A stretch of 64,000 nt of DNA, from NCBI GenBank assembly GCA_016705005.1, contig JADIZB010000001.1, positions 310,001 through 374,000 of the forward strand, given 5' to 3'. Both the position numbers and the translations under genes were made by a program. A model generated the notes under the pieces. It did not search any database. It was not told the DNA's origin and saw only the letters and a program-made list of their open reading frames with translations. Below are positions 1-9,614 of the stretch, piece by piece (the first letter of the stretch is position 1; each line of letters begins with the position of its first letter). The DNA is from Bacteroidales bacterium (lineage in GTDB: Bacteria > Bacteroidota > Bacteroidia > Bacteroidales > Lentimicrobiaceae).

Positions 1-106
1 TTAACGCACTCCCTCTGCCCGGTCCTTGTTGGGCATAAGAAAAGGTTGGAATTAAGTTAAAAGACAATATTCCAAAGAGAAAACCTAGTGCAAATTTTAT
101 TTTCAT
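1..106 (-). CDS. Secreted protein, N-terminal fragment (cut by window edge)
   Basis: Reading leftward from an ATG at 104-106, an open frame of 35 codons runs off the left edge. It begins MKIKFALGFLFGILSFNL and has a classic signal peptide: basic start, hydrophobic core, then SYAQQGPGRG with likely signal peptidase I cleavage between A and Q. Only the leader is visible, so the function cannot be told. The A-Q cleavage pattern matches most exported proteins in this window. Confidence 0.6.
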   Translation of the reverse strand, partial: MKIKFALGFLFGILSFNLIPTFSYAQQGPGRGSAL

Positions 107-237
107 AACCGGCATATAGTGTATCAGGCTGTAAAGGTATTTTGTTTTGACAATGATTTGGTCAAAGAACAAGACCTAATGAATAATTTCGACACAGGAT
201 TCTGATAATTCCTGTGAAAGAAACAAACTTTTTTCGG

Positions 238-270
238 TTTGAATGAAATTGACATTTACTGCTAACTTTG
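238..270 (+). promoter_or_regulatory. Bacteroidetes-type promoter of the M14 peptidase gene
   Basis: TTTG at 238-241 is followed after 21 bases by TAACTTTG at 263-270. This matches the phylum's -33 TTTG and -7 TAnnTTTG boxes with normal spacing. Transcription would start near 277, which puts the possible TTG start at 268 upstream of the message and supports the ATG at 301. Confidence 0.6.
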
Positions 271-300
271 TTTCTTATTATATCCATCAACCAAACAATC

Positions 301-2091
301 ATGAGAACCTTCATTATTCTTTTTTTCGCATTGATTTCGACATTATTGCATTCTCAGGAGTGGAAGACCATTTATGAATCCTCCGGTTTTCTTAAAACTC
401 CTTCATATACTGAAACCATTTCCTATTGTTACAAATTAAGTGAAGCATCTCCGATAGCGTCAATGACGAACATTGGTATCAGCCCGCAAGGAAGAGAAAT
501 CCCTATGATGATCATTGACAGGGACGGTCTTACCGATTCTCAGCAAATAAGAGCAAAAGGAAGGATTATCGTATTGATTCAGGCATGTATTCATGCGGGA
601 GAGCCAGACGGGAAAGATGCGATGTTAACTTTTTTGAGAGATTTACTCATCGAAAAAAAGCATAAAGAATTGCTTGAAAATGTCAGTATTCTGTTTATTC
701 CCATTTTGAATGTTGACGGGCATGAGCGGTTTGGGCCCTATAACAGGATTAACCAAAACGGTCCTGAAGAAATGGGTTGGCGTACCAACGCACTGAATCT
801 TAACCTAAACCGTGATTTTTTGAAGGCAGATTCGCCCGAAATTAAGCAATGGCTTACCATGTTCTCTTCCTGGTTGCCAGATTTTTTTATAGATACTCAT
901 ACAACCGACGGAGCAGATTACCAATATTCACTTACCTATGATCTGGAAGTTTATGGAAACCTCGATTCCGGGTTAACCCGCTGGCTTAATAATATATATG
1001 AACCAAGGATCACAGCCAGCATGAAAACATCAGGTTTCCTGATATTCCCCTATGTTCAATTCCGCAAATGGCATGACCCCAGAAGTGGCTTACGCACAGG
1101 AGTCGCCCCTCCAATGATTTCGCAGGGCTATGCCGCAATTCAAAACCGGCCTGGACTATTAATAGAAACACATATGCTTAAAGATTATAAAACCAGGGTT
1201 GATGCTACATACAATATGATTAAAAACACACTTGCAATCCTGAATCATCAGTCCGGCACGTTAAAGACACTCATCAACATGGCGGATCTATCTACAGCTG
1301 CAGCTGGATTCAGATCCCAGAAATATCCGGTTCTGATAAAAACCAGTCAGAAAGACAGTACTATGGTAAAATTCGAAGGATTCGAATACAAGAACTTAAA
1401 AAGCGACCTTACCGGCGGTGATTGGTTTGTTTATGACAATGAAAAACCAGTAACAATGACATTACCTTTTTTCAATAAAACTTATCCTGAAACAGAAATC
1501 TACCTGCCGGAAGCCTACATTATACCCGTCGAATGGGCGCACATTGCGGATAATTTGAAATTACACGGAATAAAAACCGATCGCCTGACAGAACCTGCGG
1601 AAATAATTGTCAAATCATACAAGTTCCGCGACTATGAATTTAAAAAAACACCTTTTGAAGGCCGCCAGATGGTAACTACCAAATATGATGAAACTGAGGA
1701 ATCAATGAAATTCCAGAAAGGTTCTATTCTGGTACTCATGAACCAAAGAACTGCCAGGGTTATTGCTTCAATTCTGGAACCTGCTGCACCGGGTTCATTT
1801 GTTGAGTGGGGCTTTTTTAACCAGATTTTCGAACAGAAAGAATATAGCGAAACCTATGTGATGGAAAGAATGGCTCGTGAAATGCTTGAAAAAAACCCCC
1901 AACTCAAGCAGGAATTCATGGAAAAAATGGCAAATGAGCCTGATTTCAGTAAAGACCAATGGAATATTCTGAACTGGTTTTACAGCAAAACACCTTACTG
2001 GGACAAACAATTTCTTGTTTATCCAATTGGAAGAGTTTTCGACAAAACAACCATTACCTATCTAAGAAAAATTTCTCTTCCAACAGAATAA
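301..2091 (+). CDS. Secreted M14-family zinc carboxypeptidase
   Basis: Predicted 596-residue exported metallopeptidase. It opens with a signal peptide (MRTFIILFFALISTLLHS, cleavage before QEW). Zinc-site motifs of the M14 fold are visible: H98-A-G-E101 supplies the His and Glu ligands, H200 in DTHTT the third ligand, and E289 in IETHM the likely catalytic glutamate; NLNRDF lies between them. The family removes C-terminal residues from peptides, or acts on peptidoglycan peptides in some members; the substrate here is unknown. The C-terminal 300 residues contain no recognised domain and there is no T9SS tail, so a periplasmic location is likely. The ATG at 301 was chosen over an in-frame TTG at 268 because the signal peptide starts there and the promoter box ends at 270. 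It is monocistronic as far as can be seen. Confidence 0.85.
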   Translation: MRTFIILFFALISTLLHSQEWKTIYESSGFLKTPSYTETISYCYKLSEASPIASMTNIGISPQGREIPMMIIDRDGLTDSQQIRAKGRIIVLIQACIHAGEPDGKDAMLTFLRDLLIEKKHKELLENVSILFIPILNVDGHERFGPYNRINQNGPEEMGWRTNALNLNLNRDFLKADSPEIKQWLTMFSSWLPDFFIDTHTTDGADYQYSLTYDLEVYGNLDSGLTRWLNNIYEPRITASMKTSGFLIFPYVQFRKWHDPRSGLRTGVAPPMISQGYAAIQNRPGLLIETHMLKDYKTRVDATYNMIKNTLAILNHQSGTLKTLINMADLSTAAAGFRSQKYPVLIKTSQKDSTMVKFEGFEYKNLKSDLTGGDWFVYDNEKPVTMTLPFFNKTYPETEIYLPEAYIIPVEWAHIADNLKLHGIKTDRLTEPAEIIVKSYKFRDYEFKKTPFEGRQMVTTKYDETEESMKFQKGSILVLMNQRTARVIASILEPAAPGSFVEWGFFNQIFEQKEYSETYVMERMAREMLEKNPQLKQEFMEKMANEPDFSKDQWNILNWFYSKTPYWDKQFLVYPIGRVFDKTTITYLRKISLPTE

Positions 2092-2108
2092 CAAGACCAA
2101 ATGAAACT

Positions 2109-2124
2109 GCCAACAATTGTTGGC
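2109..2124. repeat. 16-bp perfect palindrome
   Basis: GCCAACAATTGTTGGC reads the same on both strands with no spacer and lies 17 bp after the peptidase stop codon. No T run follows, so it is not an obvious intrinsic terminator. It could be a protein-binding site or the stem of a 3' hairpin; I cannot decide. Confidence 0.4.
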
Positions 2125-2377
2125 GGAATTGAATTTACTCCAATACGTCTCTTATGGTAAAGCTCTCTTCTCCTGCGTTTTGAATTTTGAAAGAATCTTT
2201 GTCATCCGTTTACAAAAAACAGCTTTTCTATAACATGAGGCCGTTTCAAAATAATCAAAACAGAAATTACCAATATGACTCCTGCTAAATTATTTATTGA
2301 AAAATAAGTAAAAATTCAATTATTTTACTTCTCACTTGCATATAATGTAAACTTAATCTATTTTTACACATTACTTA

Positions 2378-2414
2378 GTGTAGCAATTACACAAACATAG
2401 TGTTATTGGTACAC
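2378..2414. promoter_or_regulatory. Tandem operator-like dyads GTGTA-N5-TACAC
   Basis: GTGTA-GCAAT-TACAC at 2378-2392 is an exact dyad. A second site, GTGTTATTGGTACAC at 2400-2414, matches nine of the ten arm positions. Their centres are 22 bp apart, two helical turns. The exact arms and spacing recur at 47983-47997 before the ROK sugar kinase. No regulator gene lies beside either copy; a dimeric transcription factor is inferred. Confidence 0.55.
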
Positions 2415-2637
2415 CAAGGATATCTCAATAAAAATCTTTGGTACAACTGATTTTTTATCTTGTTGAAAATAATAATTTAGATTTTAATTGCGACTTGGTT
2501 GAAATTTATTTCCGGTATTGACTTTACTTCCGGATTTATTCAATGACCTTGTTGTTACCTTTAAAATACAGAACTCAGAATAAGAAAATCCCAGGGACAA
2601 AAGGATTTTAAAAAGAAAAAACCTAAATCAAAACCTT

Positions 2638-3978
2638 ATGAATAAACAGGACAACAGTTTCAAAGTCGGGATGTCAGTTATCGGCTCCATATTCTTTATT
2701 TTCGGTTTCGCCACCACCTTCATCATTACCTTGAGTGCAAAAGTCAAGGATATTTTTGCACTCACCGAATTTGAAGCCCAGATGTTAAACTTTGCATTTT
2801 TCATTACCTATGCATTGATATCTATTCCAATCGGACTTTATATCAAAAAAATAGGTTACAAGAGGGCTTTGGTCATAGGATTGTTATTAATGGCAGCAGG
2901 AGGATTCCTGTTCTTTCCTTCTTCCAGTATTCCTTCATTCCCGTTGTTCCTTGTTTCGACATTCATTTTGGCAGCCGGTGTAGTGTTTCTGCAAACTGCT
3001 GCCAATCCATACGTTACAGCCTTAGGCCCGGAAGAATCCGCATCCAGTCGCCTGAATCTTACACAGGCACTTAATTCGATAGCAACAATGGTTGCTCCCT
3101 GGCTCATAGCTGTATTTATTTTTACAAGCGCTTCAGAGTTGCTGACTCCCGGTGAAAAAGCCGCCACAGTGCAGATGCCGTTCATAATAATGAGTGTACT
3201 CATTGTGATTATCGCCTTGCTCATAATGACAATTAAACTCCCCGAGATTTCCCAAACATCAACAGAAAAGAAAAGTGTGTGGAAATATCCACACATGCTA
3301 TTGGGTGCTCTGGCAATCTTTTTTTATGTAGGAGCTGAAGTTGGTAACGGGAGTCTTATCATTAACTACTTGAAGGAAACAAATGGGATGGACCCGAATG
3401 TTGCATCTAAATATGCTGCCATCTATTGGGGCGGTGCAATGGTTGGCCGGTTCTTTGGCTCATTTATGTTTTCCGGTATCAGCATGTCGAAAAAAATCAC
3501 TTATGCACTTCCTGTCCTGTTGCTTGCCCTGGTTTCCGGTTCGTTTGTTACTGACTGGAACTGGAGTATAGGTGCAATATTTCTGGGTATAGCAGTTGTT
3601 AACTTCTTGATTATGCAGATTGGAACAGGAAAAGCAGCACGCACCCTGGCAGTTTTCGCTCTGGTAGCAGCAGTACTGGACCTTGTAACCAGCTTCGGCA
3701 CAGGTCAGGTTGCCCTTTGGACAGTTATCTCAATCGGACTTTTCAATTCAATCATGTTCCCCAACATCTTTACACTGGCTGTAAAAGATCTGGATTCCGG
3801 CGAGTTAAGCACAGCCTCCGGAATCATAAACACCCTGATCTTTGGAGGTGCCATCATACCTCCGATCATGGGAAGTGTTGCTGATAATTTTGGTTATACC
3901 TGGGCCTTCATTGTACCAGCTGTATGTTACCTCTATATCTTCTTCTACGCTGTCAAAGGTAGTCAGATAAGAAGATAG
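2638..3978 (+). CDS. FHS-family sugar:H+ symporter (GluP/FucP type)
   Basis: A 446-residue inner-membrane protein with about 12 hydrophobic segments. Sequence features of the fucose/glucose/galactose branch of the major facilitator superfamily are visible: FIFGFATTFI in helix 1, YIKKIGYKRALVIG in the loop after helix 2, QTAANPYVTALGP and SRLNLTQALNSIAT in the middle, and a second-half ATASGI-like segment (STASGIINTLIFGGAI). It would bring a monosaccharide or short oligosaccharide released in the periplasm into the cytoplasm. It is the first gene of a same-strand run with a glycanase, SusC and SusD, 47 bp before the glycanase. The paired palindromes upstream suggest sugar-responsive control. 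Family is clear; the exact sugar is not, although glucose would fit the GH144 neighbour. Confidence 0.85.
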   Translation: MNKQDNSFKVGMSVIGSIFFIFGFATTFIITLSAKVKDIFALTEFEAQMLNFAFFITYALISIPIGLYIKKIGYKRALVIGLLLMAAGGFLFFPSSSIPSFPLFLVSTFILAAGVVFLQTAANPYVTALGPEESASSRLNLTQALNSIATMVAPWLIAVFIFTSASELLTPGEKAATVQMPFIIMSVLIVIIALLIMTIKLPEISQTSTEKKSVWKYPHMLLGALAIFFYVGAEVGNGSLIINYLKETNGMDPNVASKYAAIYWGGAMVGRFFGSFMFSGISMSKKITYALPVLLLALVSGSFVTDWNWSIGAIFLGIAVVNFLIMQIGTGKAARTLAVFALVAAVLDLVTSFGTGQVALWTVISIGLFNSIMFPNIFTLAVKDLDSGELSTASGIINTLIFGGAIIPPIMGSVADNFGYTWAFIVPAVCYLYIFFYAVKGSQIRR

Positions 3979-4025
3979 TATTTCGTTGTATTAACACTTG
4001 ATTTACAATATGTAAAAAAAAGAAA

Positions 4026-6446
4026 ATGCTTCTCAACCGGAAACTGATAATTATTATTTGCCTGTCACTCGGCCTGGCATGGGAGGGTGGTTTACTTGCT
4101 CAGACCTACCTTTACTTTCAGGATAGTCCATCTACAGATCTTTATGATTACAGTTGGATGGAACTTACTCCGCCAAGCGAACTTGAACGTAAAGGAAGTG
4201 ATCTCAGGAGGTTTCCGGTTGAAAGCATCTCACCACCTGTTCAGGGTACAAATTCCTTGAGATTAAAATGGAAGTCACTCGACGGTGGCGATTGGGTTGC
4301 CATCGCTGCGGGTACAGATTGGGCAGCAAAAGATGTAAGCCAGACTGACACCCTTCTGTTCTGGCTTTGGTCGGTTGAAGGTTTGAATTCATCCGACCTT
4401 CCTCTGATATTTCTTGAAGATGTCGACAATGTTAAATCCATGATGCACAACTTTGCATCCTGGAGTCCTTTAACGCTTCCTGCCGGTGTTTGGCTGAAAA
4501 TTACAGTGCCAATGTCAGTCTTCCTCGGCGCAGGCGATCCGGTTGATTTCACCCGTATCAAAACCATCGGCTTTGCCCAGAATCTGACCGATGGAATAAC
4601 CCATACCCTGTTGATTGATGATATGCGGATTTTTGCAGGTGATGGCACTTCACCACCGGCATCACAACCTTCAGGTGTGATTGCAGAAGGGTATGACAGC
4701 CACATTGATGTTTCATGGAATGCAAACCCGGAAACCTTTCTGAATGGTTATATGGTTCAACGCTCAACAGATGGAGGGGTAAACTACACAACAGTTACGG
4801 TTACAGATAAAAATACCTTACGCTTTATCGACTGGGTTAAACCCCTGGGTGCTGAAGTAAATGCTGTATACAGGATAGTAGCCCTGAATGCATCAAACGA
4901 ACCATCAGATCCATCTGAGCCGGCTGCCGCAACAACCCATCCTTTCGCTGATGAAGAATTTCTGGATATGGTCCAGAAATATACCTTCAGGTATTTTTAT
5001 GATTATGCGCATCCAGCTTCAGGAATGATCAGAGAACGGAATAATTCAGGCGATGTCGTTACCATTGGCGGATCCGGTTTTGGGATCATGGCATTACTGG
5101 TTGGAATCGAACGAGGTTTTATTACCCGTCAGGAAGGCATTGACCGGATTAAGAAAATTCTGACGTTCCTTGAAAATTCTGACCGGTTTCACGGAGTATG
5201 GCCACACTGGATAAACGGGAATACAGGTGAAGTAATCCCTTTTAGTACTAAGGATAATGGTGGTGACCTCGTTGAGACAGGGTTTCTGGTTGAAGGATTG
5301 TTGACTGCACGTCAGTATTTCGGTTTATCAACACCTGATGAACTGGACATTGTAAGCAGAATTACATCACTCTGGGAAAGTGTGGAATGGGACTGGTACA
5401 CAAAAAACAATTCCGGTACACTTTATTGGCATTGGTCACCCGACTACCTGTGGCAGATAAATATGCAGATCCGTGGCTGGAACGAAGCTTCCATCATATA
5501 CATGCTGGCAATAGCCTCACCTACCCATCCAATACCTGCGTTATACTGGAAGAATGGCTGGGCAGGAGCTTCATATTATCTTAATGGCGGGTCATTCTAT
5601 GGTTATAAATTAGACGTCGGTTGGGACCGCGGAGGACCACTGTTTTTTGCACATTATTCCTTCCTTGGGTTTGACCCAAGGAGTAAAAAGGATGAGTTCA
5701 CCAATTATTTTATCCTGAACAGGAATCATACGCTGATCAACAGGGCTTATTGTATCGACAACCCCAAGAACTACGCGGGTTACAATGAGAACTGCTGGGG
5801 ACTGACAGCCAGTGATGATCCGGATGGATACATGGCCCATGAACCCACCAGTAACAGAGACAACGGTACAATCACCCCTTCAGCAGCATTGTCATCTATG
5901 CCATATACACCTGTTGAATCACTTGAAGCACTGAAGCATATATATCGCGAACTTGGCCAAAAAACCTGGGGACCTATGGGGTTTTACGATGCATTCAATC
6001 AATCCCGTAACTGGTGGGCGACTTCCTATCTGGCTATCGATCAGGGCCCGATCATTGGAATGATTGAAAACCATCGTTCAGGTTTGCTTTGGAATAAATT
6101 TATGGAAAACCCGGAAATCAGTCCGATGCTTGAGGCAATCGGGTTTACCTATGATGCCAATTCCGTTATAAACAAAAATCCGGGGTTAATTTTCGATATT
6201 TTTCCAAATCCGGCTGTTAATAGATATGTTAACCTCTCTTTTGATTTAAAATCATCCGGGTTAATTACCATCCGGATTGTCGATTTAACAGGTAGAATAG
6301 TATCTGAATTTAAACATGAAATCAGCATGAAGGGAATTAATACAATGACTGTTGATGTGAAAGATCTGGCGGTTGGGGCTTATACAATAAGCATCACTGG
6401 ACCTTCCGGAGAATCAGGTTCCCAAAAGTTACTTATCGGAAAATAA
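4026..6446 (+). CDS. GH144-like glucanase with T9SS sorting domain
   Basis: An 806-residue exported enzyme. The signal peptide ends LLAQ. Residues about 30-205 form a beta-rich carbohydrate-binding-like region; about 211-300 look like a fibronectin type III domain; about 310-680 form the glycoamylase-like alpha/alpha barrel (MIRERNNSGDVVTIGGSGFG, GVWPHWINGNTGEV, STKDNGGDLVETGFLVEG, WDRGGPLFFAHYS); and about 717-806 are a T9SS type A sorting domain (IFPNPAVNRYVNL...). Characterised members of this family (GH144) cleave beta-1,2-glucan, giving sophoro-oligosaccharides. The sorting domain implies the enzyme is secreted or anchored on the cell surface. Placement before SusC/SusD makes it the backbone-cutting enzyme of the locus. 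The family call is firm; the substrate is inferred from the family. Confidence 0.8.
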   Translation: MLLNRKLIIIICLSLGLAWEGGLLAQTYLYFQDSPSTDLYDYSWMELTPPSELERKGSDLRRFPVESISPPVQGTNSLRLKWKSLDGGDWVAIAAGTDWAAKDVSQTDTLLFWLWSVEGLNSSDLPLIFLEDVDNVKSMMHNFASWSPLTLPAGVWLKITVPMSVFLGAGDPVDFTRIKTIGFAQNLTDGITHTLLIDDMRIFAGDGTSPPASQPSGVIAEGYDSHIDVSWNANPETFLNGYMVQRSTDGGVNYTTVTVTDKNTLRFIDWVKPLGAEVNAVYRIVALNASNEPSDPSEPAAATTHPFADEEFLDMVQKYTFRYFYDYAHPASGMIRERNNSGDVVTIGGSGFGIMALLVGIERGFITRQEGIDRIKKILTFLENSDRFHGVWPHWINGNTGEVIPFSTKDNGGDLVETGFLVEGLLTARQYFGLSTPDELDIVSRITSLWESVEWDWYTKNNSGTLYWHWSPDYLWQINMQIRGWNEASIIYMLAIASPTHPIPALYWKNGWAGASYYLNGGSFYGYKLDVGWDRGGPLFFAHYSFLGFDPRSKKDEFTNYFILNRNHTLINRAYCIDNPKNYAGYNENCWGLTASDDPDGYMAHEPTSNRDNGTITPSAALSSMPYTPVESLEALKHIYRELGQKTWGPMGFYDAFNQSRNWWATSYLAIDQGPIIGMIENHRSGLLWNKFMENPEISPMLEAIGFTYDANSVINKNPGLIFDIFPNPAVNRYVNLSFDLKSSGLITIRIVDLTGRIVSEFKHEISMKGINTMTVDVKDLAVGAYTISITGPSGESGSQKLLIGK

Positions 6447-6527
6447 ACCGTATAAATTAATAGCGTTAATGAAAAAGAACAATGCTTAAACAAACTAAAT
6501 CCCAAACCAATAAATCAAGCATAAAAC

Positions 6528-6551
6528 AAACCAACAACCAAACCAACAACC
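6528..6551 (+). repeat. Tandem 12-bp duplication in the SusC leader
   Basis: AAACCAACAACC occurs twice back to back (6528-6539 and 6540-6551), two bases before the SusC start codon. The surrounding leader is almost free of G. An A/C-rich unstructured leader suits translation initiation without a Shine-Dalgarno site, which is usual in this phylum. Confidence 0.55.
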
Positions 6552-6553
6552 AA

Positions 6554-9500
6554 ATGAAAAAAGTAAAACATCTACTCATTCTGCTGTTCACCGTAGGCCT
6601 GATACCATTGGCGATGGCCCAACAGGTGAAGGTTTCCGGCAAAGTCACCAACGCAGCAACCGGAGAAACCCTTCCGGGAGTGACCGTTGTTGTAAAAGGA
6701 ACAACATCAGGCGTTTCAACCGATCTGGACGGTAAATACAGCCTTAATGTACTTCCATCCGCAACTTTAATCTTCAGTTTCGTGGGAATGGAAACCAGGG
6801 AAGTAAGGATTGAAGACCGAACAGTAATTAATGTAGCACTATCTGCGTCGGCCAGTATGCTGGAAGAGATAGTGGTGGTGGGGTATGGCACAAGCAAAGT
6901 CAAAGACCTTACCTCTTCAATTACGACAGTTAAATCGGAAGATATCATGAGAACACCCTCATCCCAACCCATGCAGGCCCTGCAGGGCAAAGTGGCAGGT
7001 ATGCAGGTAGTTGCAAATGGCGGACCTGGCAATTCATCAACCATCAGGGTTCGAGGTGTTGGATCATTCCCCGGCAGAAGCAGTGAAGACCCTCTGTATG
7101 TTGTTGATGGTATGTTTTTTAACAACATTGATTTCCTGAATCCTTCCGATATTGCCACCATTTCAGTGTTGAAGGATGCCTCCGCTGCAGCGATCTATGG
7201 CGTTCGGGCCGCCAATGGTGTTATTTTAATTGAGACAAAATCAGGCTCATACAATCAAAAAACTGCAATCACCTATGATGGATATCTGGGTTATCAGTCA
7301 GCTCAGAATATAGTGAAGATGGCCAATGCCGAACAGTTCACAAACATGGCCCTTGAATCGGGTTCAGCTGCTGATATTTCCTATATTGATAATGCGATGC
7401 AGCGATATGGAAGAAGCCGGGTTAATCCGAATATCCCGGATGTAAATACTGACTGGTACAATGAAATTCTGAGGGTTTCACAGATTCAGAATCACAGCCT
7501 CGATTTTTCAGGCGGGAATGAAGTCGCCCGGTATTCAATCGGAACGAATTACTTTTCACAGGATGGAATCCTGGATATGGATAACAGTTATGAAAGATTG
7601 AATCTGCGCTCCAAACTTGATGTAAAAGCAACAAAATGGCTTACCATCGGAGCCAATTTGATTTATAGCAATGCATTAAAATTCAGTGAACAGGCCAGTG
7701 CCTGGAACCTTGCCTATTTTGCAGTTCCAATCCTGCCCAAGTACGATGAAATGAATACGGTAGCCACGCCTACCAATTATGCCAATGCTCAGGATCTGGG
7801 TTACAGAAGCGGTCAGAATCCTTTCCCAACCCTGGATTATAATATTGACAGGATGAAAATCAGGAAAATGATAGCTAATTTCTATCTTGATGTAACTCTG
7901 ATCCCAAGCACCCTGACATTTAAGACCAACTATTATAATAATTACAACGGTATTGATCAAAGGGTTATCAATTTACCGTATTTTATTGGTAATAGCTTTC
8001 AAAACCCTGACCCAACCATTGCCCGTACGATATCGCTGTATTACAACCAGATATGGGATAATGTACTCACCTTTAACAAAAACATCAACAAACATAATCT
8101 GACAGTGATGGCAGGTTCCTCCTTCAAGGATGAGGGTTCACAGATTCTAAAAGCTACAGCGAAGAATTTCCCAACAGATCAGGAACAGTCCTGGTATATC
8201 AACCAGTCCCTGAATGTACTTCCTGAATCTGTTGGTGATGATGGCAAACGCGAGTATGGTATGTCATATTTCAGCAGGCTGGCTTATATTTTTAATAATA
8301 AATATCTGTTTTACGCAACAATGCGTGCTGATGGAAGCAATAAATATCAGGAGAAATGGGGATACTTCCCGACTTTGGCTGCAGGTTGGATTATTTCTGA
8401 GGAATCATTCCTGAAAGGCAATAAAAATGTGCCTTATCTGAAACTTCGTGCCAGCTGGGGACAACTTGGAAATGACCATGTACCGGCCAGTGATGGTGCC
8501 ATCACTTCATCCGTTGCTACCACAACCCTGGGCGGAACTGTCTATTCAGGTGTGGTTGTTAACAATACATTCAATTTCCTTAAATGGGAATTAACCGAAG
8601 AAACGAATATCGGAATTACTGCCAGCCTTATGAGAGACAGACTTTCTGCAGATTTCGACTATTTTATCCGAGATACAAAAAATGCAGCTCTTCAGATAAA
8701 AATTCCAGGTTCAGGTGATGTAATGTGGAGACCTGTTGGTACAATCAGAAACTCAGGACTTGAACTTGCACTTAACTGGTCAGATAAGATCAATGATCAG
8801 TTAAGCTACTCCATCGGAGGTAATATTTCAACCCTGAAAAACGAAGCCAGAGACCTTTACGGACAGGAATACATCGATGGCGGGTCTGCTGAATTCCGTC
8901 AGCGGACATACCTGAATGAGCCAATGATGGCTTTCTATGGACGCGAAGTGGCAGGAGTTTACCAGAATCAGGCTGAAATTGATGCCGATCCTGCTGCTGT
9001 TGCTTATAATCTTGAGAATCCCAGTACAAAACTGGTACCTGGCGATTTCAGGTATAAAGACCAGAACGGCGATGGCAAGATTAATGACGATGACCGTGTT
9101 ATTCTTGGTTCCTACTTCCCAAATTTCATTTATGGCTTTAACTTAAGTGCGAATTATAGGAATTTTGATTTCTCTGCCAGCTTCTACGGACAATCCGGAA
9201 ACAAAGTCCTGAACCGTAAAAGAGGTGAAATCATCTGGACGGCTGATGGGAATATGGATGCCGACCTGGCAACCAACCGCTGGCATGGAGAAGGAACTTC
9301 CAACATATACCCTTCATCAGAAGGACTAAGGAAAGGCTGGAATCAGAAAATGAGCGATTATTTTGTTGAAGACGGCTCGTTCTTCAGGATTCAGAACATC
9401 CAGTTGGGCTATACCATAAAAAACAGCAAATGGCTGGGTGGAAAATTCCCTGTAACCAGGGTTGCATTTACAGCAGATCGTCCATTGTCGCTGTTCAGCT

Positions 9501-9595
9501 ATAATGGCTTTACACCTGAAGTTGCCAATGGAATTGATTCTCAAACATATCCGGTTCCTGCAACCTATACTGTAAGTCTTAATGTCAGGTTCTAA
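6554..9595 (+). CDS. SusC-family TonB-dependent outer-membrane transporter
   Basis: A 1013-residue beta-barrel importer. After a signal peptide (cleavage LAMAQ) come a carboxypeptidase-regulatory-like domain (about 25-100, KVSGKVTNAATGETLPGVTV), a TonB-box-like EEIVVVGYG near residue 103, a plug (LQGKVAGMQV, STIRVRGVGSF, PLYVVDGMFF, ISVLKDASAAAIYGVRAANG) and a long 22-strand barrel ending in SLNVRF with the usual terminal phenylalanine. It moves oligosaccharides across the outer membrane together with the SusD lid encoded next. The start at 6554 was chosen because it begins directly before the signal peptide; an in-frame ATG at 6482 would add 24 residues rich in N, Q, T and K encoded by the repetitive leader. 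SusD follows 19 bp downstream. Confidence 0.95.
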   Translation: MKKVKHLLILLFTVGLIPLAMAQQVKVSGKVTNAATGETLPGVTVVVKGTTSGVSTDLDGKYSLNVLPSATLIFSFVGMETREVRIEDRTVINVALSASASMLEEIVVVGYGTSKVKDLTSSITTVKSEDIMRTPSSQPMQALQGKVAGMQVVANGGPGNSSTIRVRGVGSFPGRSSEDPLYVVDGMFFNNIDFLNPSDIATISVLKDASAAAIYGVRAANGVILIETKSGSYNQKTAITYDGYLGYQSAQNIVKMANAEQFTNMALESGSAADISYIDNAMQRYGRSRVNPNIPDVNTDWYNEILRVSQIQNHSLDFSGGNEVARYSIGTNYFSQDGILDMDNSYERLNLRSKLDVKATKWLTIGANLIYSNALKFSEQASAWNLAYFAVPILPKYDEMNTVATPTNYANAQDLGYRSGQNPFPTLDYNIDRMKIRKMIANFYLDVTLIPSTLTFKTNYYNNYNGIDQRVINLPYFIGNSFQNPDPTIARTISLYYNQIWDNVLTFNKNINKHNLTVMAGSSFKDEGSQILKATAKNFPTDQEQSWYINQSLNVLPESVGDDGKREYGMSYFSRLAYIFNNKYLFYATMRADGSNKYQEKWGYFPTLAAGWIISEESFLKGNKNVPYLKLRASWGQLGNDHVPASDGAITSSVATTTLGGTVYSGVVVNNTFNFLKWELTEETNIGITASLMRDRLSADFDYFIRDTKNAALQIKIPGSGDVMWRPVGTIRNSGLELALNWSDKINDQLSYSIGGNISTLKNEARDLYGQEYIDGGSAEFRQRTYLNEPMMAFYGREVAGVYQNQAEIDADPAAVAYNLENPSTKLVPGDFRYKDQNGDGKINDDDRVILGSYFPNFIYGFNLSANYRNFDFSASFYGQSGNKVLNRKRGEIIWTADGNMDADLATNRWHGEGTSNIYPSSEGLRKGWNQKMSDYFVEDGSFFRIQNIQLGYTIKNSKWLGGKFPVTRVAFTADRPLSLFSYNGFTPEVANGIDSQTYPVPATYTVSLNVRF

Positions 9596-9614
9596 TCCCA
9601 AAAAACAGAAGAAA

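Larger units (their letters stand above)
2092..2637. other. Intergenic region upstream of the sugar locus
   Basis: No credible gene. It holds a 16-bp perfect palindrome just after the peptidase stop (2109-2124), a pair of GTGTA/TACAC dyads (2378-2414), and a near-match to the -7 box, TACCTTTA at 2556-2563, about 75 bp before the transporter start. The long AT-rich leader fits a regulated promoter region for the locus that follows. Confidence 0.5.

Noticed and set aside
2433..2440. AATCTTTG as a -7 box near the operator pair
   Set aside because: First base differs from TAnnTTTG and the nearest TTG is at 24-base spacing; too weak to list, though it could be a promoter overlapping the second dyad.
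6528..6551. Tandem repeat considered as a CRISPR or VNTR
   Set aside because: Only two short units, no spacers, and fully explained as an A/C-rich leader.
6466..7161. 231-codon minus-strand frame opposite the SusC start
   Set aside because: It is antisense to the signal peptide, regulatory-like domain and plug of SusC and has a low-complexity start produced by the repetitive leader.
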